Source: Coniochaeta sp. PMI_546
Lineage: Eukaryota > Ascomycota > Sordariomycetes > Coniochaetales > Coniochaetaceae
Length of the DNA stretch: 64,000 bases
Assembly (NCBI GenBank): GCA_021432605.1
Contig: MU271144.1
Location: forward strand, 2,104,606 to 2,168,605
Reading direction: 5' to 3'
Position 1 is the first letter of the stretch. The number at the start of each line of letters is the position of its first letter. The position numbers were made by a program, and so were the translations under genes. The notes below the pieces were generated by a model that worked only from the letters and a program-made list of their open reading frames with translations, searched no databases and was not told the DNA's origin. Below are positions 57,585 through 64,000 of this stretch, one piece after another.

Positions 57585-58759
57585 ATGGCCGTCCCTCGAT
57601 CCGAATACCTCAGCAAGGTCTGGGCCGACGGTATATTCGGTGAGTGTCGAGAAGCCTGGGTGGCATCACCGCTGGTGCTAGCAGCTAGTGGATGGTAATC
57701 TAATACTCGTGCTGTCCAGCCGATCGTGTTGTCTTCGTCACGGGTGGAGCTGGTTCCATCTGCAGCGCTCAAACTCGAGCTCTAGTCCACTTGGGCGCAA
57801 ACGCCTGTATCATCGGTCGCAATGTCGACAAGACAGAGGCGGCCGCGAAAGAGATCGCCAAGGTCCGGAAGGGTGCCAAAGTCATCGGCATCGGCGGTGT
57901 TGATGTTCGCAGCGTACGTCTACCCTTGCATCACGGCGCACTTACTATGGCATGCCTCGGATCTCTTCATGTTCGCTAACATGAGAAACATAGTTTGACA
58001 GCTTAAAGAGCGCTGCTGACCGCTGCGCAAAAGAGCTAGGAGCTATCGATTTTGTCATGTTCGTCACCATCCACCTTTTGAGTACATTTCATGACCGTAG
58101 TACTAACAGCTGTATTCAGCGCTGGCGCTGCCGGCAACTTCGTCTCGCCTCTCTCCGCCCTGAGCCCAAATGGCTTCAAAGCCGTCATTGAGATCGACAC
58201 AATCGGCACCTTCAACACAATCAAAGCGACGATCCCTTACCTCGTACAGTCGGCATCACGAAACCCGAACCCCAACCCATCCGGCACGACTGGCGGGCGC
58301 ATCCTCGCAGTGTCGGCCACCTTCCACTACACAGGCATGCCACTACAGTCGCATGTCAGCGCTGCGAAAGCAGCCGTCGATTCCCTCATGGGAAGCGTAG
58401 CTCTGGAGTACGGCCCTCTGGGCGTTACCGCGAACTCCGTCGCTCCGGGCGCCATCGAGGGCACTGAAGGCATGGACCGGTTGTCCAGCGCCCAACTCGA
58501 GCAGAGAGAGAGGACCGAGGGTGTTCCCAGCGGGCGGTGGGGGACTGTCCGAGACATTGCAGATGCGACGGTGTTCGTGTTCAGCGATGCTGGCAACTAC
58601 GTCAACGGAACTAACATCGTCGTTGATGGCGCTGGTTGGAGGCGGCACGGCAGCCTGGCCGTCGGGTTGGACTCGAATATGAAGTATCCGGACTTTTTGA
58701 TACGTGGAGAGATTAGCAAGAACCTGAAGACAGGGAAGCCGGCTTCTCCCAAGTTATGA
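57585..58759 (+). CDS. 2,4-dienoyl-CoA reductase (SDR family, Sps19 type)
   Basis: An NADPH-dependent auxiliary enzyme of beta-oxidation, reducing 2,4-dienoyl-CoA from unsaturated fatty acids; fungal forms are peroxisomal. Four exons (57585-57639, 57720-57913, 57994-58058, 58120-58759) join in phase to 317 aa. The cofactor motif is TGGAGSICSAQ (26-36), with the adenosine-site GRN after beta-2 (IIGRNVDK). The NAGAAGNF-like strand reads IAGAAGNFVSPLS across the last intron. The active-site helix carries SAAKAAVDSLMGSVALEYGP. The C-terminal part shows the VNGTNIVVDGAGW motif. The C terminus is Pro-Lys-Leu, close to but not the consensus PTS1 Ser-Lys-Leu. Confidence 0.92.
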
Positions 58760-59799
58760 GCAGGCTTAGCAAATAGAGGGTATGATTTTGTTATTCGAAT
58801 GAAGCTTGGGTCAATCATCGGTCCATATCATGTACATTGCAATGGGAAGATAATGAAATAGCCTGTCGTCTCTGGTGTCTGGTGTGTCTGGCTCGAAGAC
58901 ATCTCCGGTTCCACTGGCCTGTCGTTGTGCTCGAAGCCGTCTACCGTGTACTAAGGTATGTAGTGAGCCGGCCCTACCGGCTGTCGGCGGCTTCGTCGGC
59001 CTCACTCCTGCCGGGGAGGCTCAGTCCGACTGCACCATTGCTTGATCCTCCCGGCGGGGTTATGATGTTCCTGAGCGGGGTGAGTGATGATTTTTACTGC
59101 GTCCAGCAATCAGATCTTGTCGAGCGCTTATGTTGAATCAAAATCTCGCTTTTGCTCTCGCGCTGGCCAGACTTGCACAGGTTGACAGCAATGGGAAGCA
59201 TAGGTCAGCCCCGATCACCTTCACGATTACCCTCATTTGTTAGATAGACATAGTCAACGCTTATTCACTTCTCAGGCCATCCTCGTGTAGAACATCCCGG
59301 CAAGTGCAAACAGATCCAACGATATCGTCCAATCCGGTGTCGTCATGGTTTGGTCATATCTAATCCGGAGATGCATAGTTTCCATCTTTGTCAAGGCACC
59401 TTACCACTCTAGTAAAGCGCCGGTACCTTAATGGGAGTCAAGCATTTCGAGTTCCACCATTACCTACTTAGACCCGTTATCTCAACCCAACCACCGCCGT
59501 GGGCCACCGGATCACCTACAATACCACAGTAGTTATGTACTAGACATGTGGGGGTGTTACTCATCCGATCTCTTAGCTACAGATAGATAATGTTCAAGAA
59601 TCCCCTCAATAAATCAGGATCTGTGTTTTCTTTTCTCCTCTCGTTGCTCTGCTTGTCTCAGTGAGTCCAGCAGGTCAGTGACAAGATAGCTAGCTAGTAG
59701 CTCTCCTCATCACCTCGGAAGCTTCCACCTTGAACAAGACAGCTGTGACAGCTTCCACCTGGGATCTATTACATTGACCGTGTACGGTAAACCTTCACA
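58760..59799. other. Intergenic upstream of the acid-phosphatase-like gene
   Basis: About 1 kb with no supported gene. An exact GCTTCCACCT repeat occurs at 59721-59730 and 59751-59760, just before the start codon of the next gene. Confidence 0.45.
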
Positions 59800-61272
59800 A
59801 TGGAGCTCACCCTCACCAACCTCCTCCTCCTCTCGGCCCTGCCACTGAGCAGCGCCGAGAAGGTGATCGGCACCTACATCTTCCACCGCCACGGCGACCG
59901 CACCACCAAGTCTTACTCCCCCGTCTCACTCACCCCGCTCGGCACTGAGCAGGTCTTCGCCTCGGGCACCTACTACCGCGACCTCTACGTCTCCTCAGCC
60001 GCCACCGCCCAGATCCAGTCCATCTCCCCCACCATCCCCAAGCTCTCCCAGCTCACCGTCACGGCCCCCGTCGACAATGTCCTCCAGAACTCGGCCCAGG
60101 TCTTCCTCCAGGGCCTGTACCCCCCCGCCGGATCCGCATCCGCCGAGACCCTCGCCAACGGCACCAAGGTCCAGTCTCCCCTCGGAGGCTACCAGTACAT
60201 CCCCGTCAACGCCGTCGGCACGGCCTCCAGCAACACCAACTCCGAGTCCAACGAGTGGCTGCAGGCCGGGTCCGGGTGCGGCCAGGCCATCGTGTCCAGC
60301 AACGCCTACTTCGCCTCGGCCCAGTACCTCTCCACCCTGACCTCGACCCAGTCCTTCTACCAGTCCCTCCTGCCCGTCATCAACTCCACCTTCCCCCAGT
60401 CCAAGGCCAGCTTCAAGAACGCCTACACAATCTACGACTACGTCCACGTCTCCACCATCCACAACTCCTCCATCCCCTCGGACGACCTCCTCACCCCCTC
60501 GACCCTGCACCAGCTCCAGACCCGCGCCGACCAGCACGAGTGGGGACTGGCCTACAACGCCTCGGAGCCCATCCGCTCCATCGCCGGCTCCGTCCTGGCC
60601 GGCCAGGTCCTGCAGTTCCTCAACGCCACCATCCAGGCCCAGACCAACTCCTCCGCCCCGGCCCCCGTCCTCGGCATCCAGTTCGGCGCCTACGCCTCCT
60701 TCCTCGCCTTCTTCGGCCTGGCCTCCCTGCCCTCCGTCTCCGACAACTTCACCGGCATAGTCGACTACGCCTCCTCCGCCGTCTTCGAGCTGGTGGCCGC
60801 CGACGACGCCGCCGCCAACTCCTACTCCGTGCGCTTCCTCTTCGCCAACGGCACCGCCTCCGCCGCCAACCCGCCCAGGGAGTACCCCCTCTTCGGCCAG
60901 GACAAGACCCTCCTCCCCTGGAACGACTTCGTGAGCGGTATCGAGAAGTTCGCCGTCGCCGACACCGCGAGCTGGTGCAAGGCCTGCGGCGAGACCACGG
61001 GCACGTGCGCCACGGCGCTGGGGCTGACTGGCAGTGGCGGCGACAGCGGCAACGGTTCCGCTACCACTTCTGCGGGTGGTGGTCAGTCCCAGGGAGGATC
61101 CGGGCTGTCGACTGCTGTTGCCGGTGTGATTGGAGCCCTGGTTACGCTCGTTGTCATCCTGGGCTTTGAGGCGGTCGTCATGGGAGTTGCTGGGCTGAGG
61201 CTTGTGAAGAAGAAGGCGCTGCAGAGGGGCGCTGGGGAGGCGAGCGTGAGTCAGGTTGAGCCCAAGGTTTAG
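59800..61272 (+). CDS. Histidine-acid-phosphatase-like surface protein
   Basis: Single exon, 490 aa. A signal peptide (residues 1-19, LLLLSALPLSSA) leads directly into FHRHGDRTT, the phosphohistidine motif RHGDR at 30-34. The family's second catalytic motif, usually HD after a hydrophobic strand (as in FGHDxx), reads FGAYAS here, so the proton donor looks replaced by Ala297-Tyr298. There are many N-glycosylation sites, a Ser/Gly-rich stalk (about 410-435), a transmembrane helix (VAGVIGALVTLVVILGF) and a short basic tail, making it a likely type I surface protein. Codons are very strongly C-ended, unlike most neighbours, suggesting high expression. It may be a non-catalytic member. It is convergent with the MFS gene. 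Confidence 0.87.
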   Translation: MELTLTNLLLLSALPLSSAEKVIGTYIFHRHGDRTTKSYSPVSLTPLGTEQVFASGTYYRDLYVSSAATAQIQSISPTIPKLSQLTVTAPVDNVLQNSAQVFLQGLYPPAGSASAETLANGTKVQSPLGGYQYIPVNAVGTASSNTNSESNEWLQAGSGCGQAIVSSNAYFASAQYLSTLTSTQSFYQSLLPVINSTFPQSKASFKNAYTIYDYVHVSTIHNSSIPSDDLLTPSTLHQLQTRADQHEWGLAYNASEPIRSIAGSVLAGQVLQFLNATIQAQTNSSAPAPVLGIQFGAYASFLAFFGLASLPSVSDNFTGIVDYASSAVFELVAADDAAANSYSVRFLFANGTASAANPPREYPLFGQDKTLLPWNDFVSGIEKFAVADTASWCKACGETTGTCATALGLTGSGGDSGNGSATTSAGGGQSQGGSGLSTAVAGVIGALVTLVVILGFEAVVMGVAGLRLVKKKALQRGAGEASVSQVEPKV

Positions 61273-61528
61273 GTGATGTGGTTAGAGGTGCATGATAGAG
61301 ATAGAGAGGGGGATTTAGGGGTGGCAGAAAGACGAAGATGAGGGTGGTGCAGCTGGTCATGATGAATAACTGTTATTAAGGTACTATGAAGCTCGTACGC
61401 TATGTTTCCAAACACGCTAAATGACATGAGATATGAAGAAATCGCATTTTGAGTAGGATGGATATTAGTCGCGCCATTAGTGATCAAGAGCCCACCAGGT
61501 GAGCGCCTCTCAACGGAGTGCCTCCAGG
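61273..61528. other. Convergent 3' region, phosphatase-like / MFS
   Basis: 256 bases between stop codons, with no coding signal. Confidence 0.5.
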
Positions 61529-63489
61529 TTACCTGACGCCAAACATGGCTAGTATGTCATGTCGGTAGAAGTAGCTACGGAGACGTTTCCCGTAGATATC
61601 TGCATATGTCGACGGTTAGAGACATGACCAGGTCATAAATCAAAGCACGGCCTGTGTAAAACTTACAGAGAGGTATGCTCGTGAGGCAGATGACGACCTG
61701 CACGGATGCAATAGGGTTGAACACCGGCGTCGCATTCGTCTGATTAGCCACGAGCCAATCGTACGCCTTGAATGTCAGTCCGAAGCTGAACATGTTCTTG
61801 AAGATAATCATGCAGGTAAAGCCCTCGATGGCCAGGTCGCCTATATCACAGGAGCTGTTAGCGAGGGGTGGCACTCAGAGAGCGAGAATACGCCCCAAAC
61901 TTACGATACGCATCGACAATGTACAGCGAGCTGGCGACAGCCCCGATAACCATACCGGCAACTTCAAAGGCAAAGAAGGTAAGCGGCACGGCGTAGTTGT
62001 ACTTGTTGACCAAGAGTCCATCGGCCGTGATGCCGAAGCCGTACAAGCCCATGCATCCGAATATCATCTGCGGAATGACGAGGACGATGCGGAACTCGGG
62101 CTCGTAGACGCCCTTGTTCCACTTGGTCAGCTTCTTGGCGCTCCAGTCGGCCAGGCCGCCGGCGATGACGAAGCCGAGGATGGCGCCGATGAAGGCGCCG
62201 ACGTAGGCGTAGCCGGTCCTGACCTCGTCCCACCACAGCGGGTAGCCGAGGAAGAACTGGGCCATGATGACGCCGATGAAGACGGTCCAGCCGATCATGG
62301 TGCCCTGGACGAGGCAGGCCCAGAGGAAAGCCGGCTGCAGGAAGAGCGGGAAGGGGCGGAATAGCAGCTTCCAGAACGTCTCGTCCGACTTCCGCCCTGT
62401 GAAGATGGCGAGGGACTGGCGGAAGGACTTCTTTGGGATCTCGACCGTACGGGTGGCGGTGACGTTCTCGGGATCGGCGACGGCCTTGTCGGATGAGGTA
62501 CCGCGTTCGCGGTCGGCAGACTCGTGGTGCTGGTCCTTCTCGTTCAGCGCTGTATGACTGGTGCCGGTAGCGAGCATGTCAGTATTGAGCGAGGCATCTC
62601 GGCGGTACGCGGTCTCCGGGCAGAAGAAGTAGATGAGCGGCAGACATGCACCGCAGAATATTGCGACCAGATAAAAGGTCCACCACCACATCAGGGTGTG
62701 GGTGATCTTGCCCACCAGAATAGGGGTGAAGAAAGCACCGCCGAACACGGCAAGGTTAGTGAATGCCATGCGCTTGCCGCGTTCCTAGTCGTACTGTCAG
62801 CTCATCGTCTATCATAGCAATGGTGGGCATGTGGGTTTTGCACTCACATGGACGAAGTACAAGTCTCCGACAGTGGCGTTGACAAGTGCTTCGAACGGCG
62901 CAGCGCCGACGCCCTGTATGATACGCGCCCAGAGCAGACTCTCATAGCTCGTACTCGCCGCGCCTCCCCAGGCACTGGTCCCGACCAGTATCACGGTCCC
63001 GATAAGGAAGGCATGCCTCTTTCCCCAGATACGGCTGGAGGGGACAAAGAAGAAGCCGCCGACGCCGACTCCGAGCAGGAAGTAGCCGGTCAGCAAGGCG
63101 ACGGCTGTGAATTTGACCGAGAGCCAGAGCGACAGCGTTATGGTGTTGGCGGCGAGGATCGGACCCAGCGAGGTGCCAAAGATTGCCGTCAGTGACAGGA
63201 GAAATGTGATGATATCGCGCCTCCACAGCGGCCAGTTGAGCGGATCGTTGGGGTCGTCGGAGGGCTGGGGCACGAGGATGATGGGAACGGGCCCGCTGGT
63301 GTCCATCTTGAGGCCGGTCACGCCGTCGGCGGCATACTGTGGTCGCGCGGGATCATCGTAGTACTGGTTCGTGCCTTGAGAAATGGTCAGAGGTGTACGT
63401 TATGGGTTGACACTGCTGAGAATTGCGACGGCGACAGGCATACCAGGAACATGTTCCATGACACGGTCCTCAAGGATACCGAGACCCAT
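61529..63489 (-). CDS. MFS transporter (DHA1/Hol1-like)
   Basis: A 12-helix proton-coupled major facilitator, probably plasma membrane. Five exons (63489-63444, 63374-62848, 62784-61905, 61840-61667, 61599-61529) join in phase to 565 aa. The start MGLGILEDRVMEHVPGT is the conserved N terminus of this fungal group, followed by ILVPQPSDDPNDPLNWPLWR. Later marks are ARIIQGVGAAPFEALVNATV, LYFVHERGKRMAF across intron 2, the long cytosolic loop between helices 6 and 7 (Asp/Glu/Lys-rich), and YAYVGAFIGAILGFVIAGGL. The last exon provides IYGKRLRSYFYRHDIL. The substrate is not deducible; Hol1-like carriers move polyamines and cations, other members drugs. Confidence 0.93.
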
Positions 63490-64000
63490 CGTGGCGGTCG
63501 CCTCTCCTTAAGAGGTGATGTCTGATGCTATATCAATCCGTCTTTCGAATTATATCTTCCGGCTCCGATACGTTAAAAAAGACGCATCGCCGGTAGAGGT
63601 GCCTTTAGCTTCCTCTCTCGAGTGAAATTGTCATTTGGTTGTGATAAGTGATAAGAGACGTCGTGCTTACGCCGCGATCACGATCACGATTGCTACTGCA
63701 GAGAAAGGCCGGGTTCCATCAAGAATCCAAGGGCTCGGGGCAGGACTAATATCCGTGTCCCGCTATACTGCAGCCCAATCAATAGCGTGCAGTCATTGAA
63801 CAAGATTGACAAGGGTTCAGGACAGCTGAAGCTCTTCAAGCCCTGCAAGCCACACTGCTTCAGACCCAACTCTCGGGCCCAATAGCGGCTTCACACGCCG
63901 TCACAGTCCATTGAATCCAGAACTTCTTAGTGTCATTGCCAGCTCTCTGAATCTTGGGACATTCCAACGAGAGCCTCAGCCCTCAGGAGCCCAGTGAGTC
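63490..64000. other. Window edge, upstream of the MFS gene
   Basis: This is the promoter region of the minus-strand MFS gene. No further gene is visible before the window ends. Confidence 0.5.

Noticed and set aside
59995-60537. Gly/Val-rich frame on the minus strand
   Set aside because: Antisense shadow of the same GC-rich gene, with no start context or domain.
60255-61169. 304-codon open frame on + overlapping the acid-phosphatase-like gene
   Set aside because: It is a +2 shadow of a gene with extreme C-ended codons; the product is almost only Leu, Arg, Pro and His.

Overview
The window reads as euchromatic nuclear DNA of a filamentous ascomycete (Pezizomycotina, most likely Sordariomycetes). 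The reasons are short introns (about 50-150 nt) with GTAAGT/GTATGT-type donors and CTAAC-like branch points, a solitary intron-containing tRNA gene, and a gene set that includes a FacB/acu-15-type acetate regulator, an ApsA/Num1 cortical protein and a ras-2-type GTPase whose G-domain insert ([19 protein letters not shown]) is typical of filamentous fungi. I recognise 24 protein genes and one tRNA. Nearly all exon joins given were checked by reading phase across the junction.

Layout. 0.7-5.5 kb: translin, GPI11 (GPI-anchor ethanolamine-phosphate step) and a mitochondrial carrier on +, then eL22 on -. 5.8 kb: tRNA-Asn(GTT) on -. 7.2-10 kb: an intronless papain-like protease and the 57-residue membrane peptide PMP3. 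11.5-15 kb: a divergent pair, a YchF-type GTPase (-) with a 10-nt microexon and a SET methyltransferase (+). 17-24 kb: facB, the mitochondrial release factor MRF1 and a thiol/thiopurine-type methyltransferase, all +. 24-30 kb: an OTU deubiquitinase and the large ApsA/Num1 PH protein, both -. 35.5-38.6 kb: a divergent pair, a multi-pass membrane protein (-) and a haloacid-dehalogenase-like protein (+). 41.3 kb: ras-2. 49-59 kb: a compact housekeeping block of eIF3j/HCR1, MDM31/32, PNO1/DIM2, a RAD60-type SUMO-like protein and peroxisomal-type 2,4-dienoyl-CoA reductase. 59.8-63.5 kb: a histidine-acid-phosphatase-like surface protein and an MFS transporter, convergent.

Four long gene-poor stretches (14.9-17.4, 29.9-35.5, 38.6-41.3 and 42.1-49.0 kb) separate these blocks. 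They hold a degenerate inverted-repeat element, small tandem repeats, and three stretches where exon-like reading frames join in phase but match no family I recognise. These last are the best candidates for something undescribed. The rest is housekeeping: translation and ribosome assembly (eL22, eIF3j, PNO1, YchF), mitochondrial function (carrier, MRF1, MDM31), acetate and fatty-acid metabolism (facB and the dienoyl-CoA reductase, both linked to growth on two-carbon and lipid substrates) and surface or membrane biogenesis. I saw no clusters of biosynthetic genes, no transposase, reverse transcriptase or viral genes, and no CRISPR.
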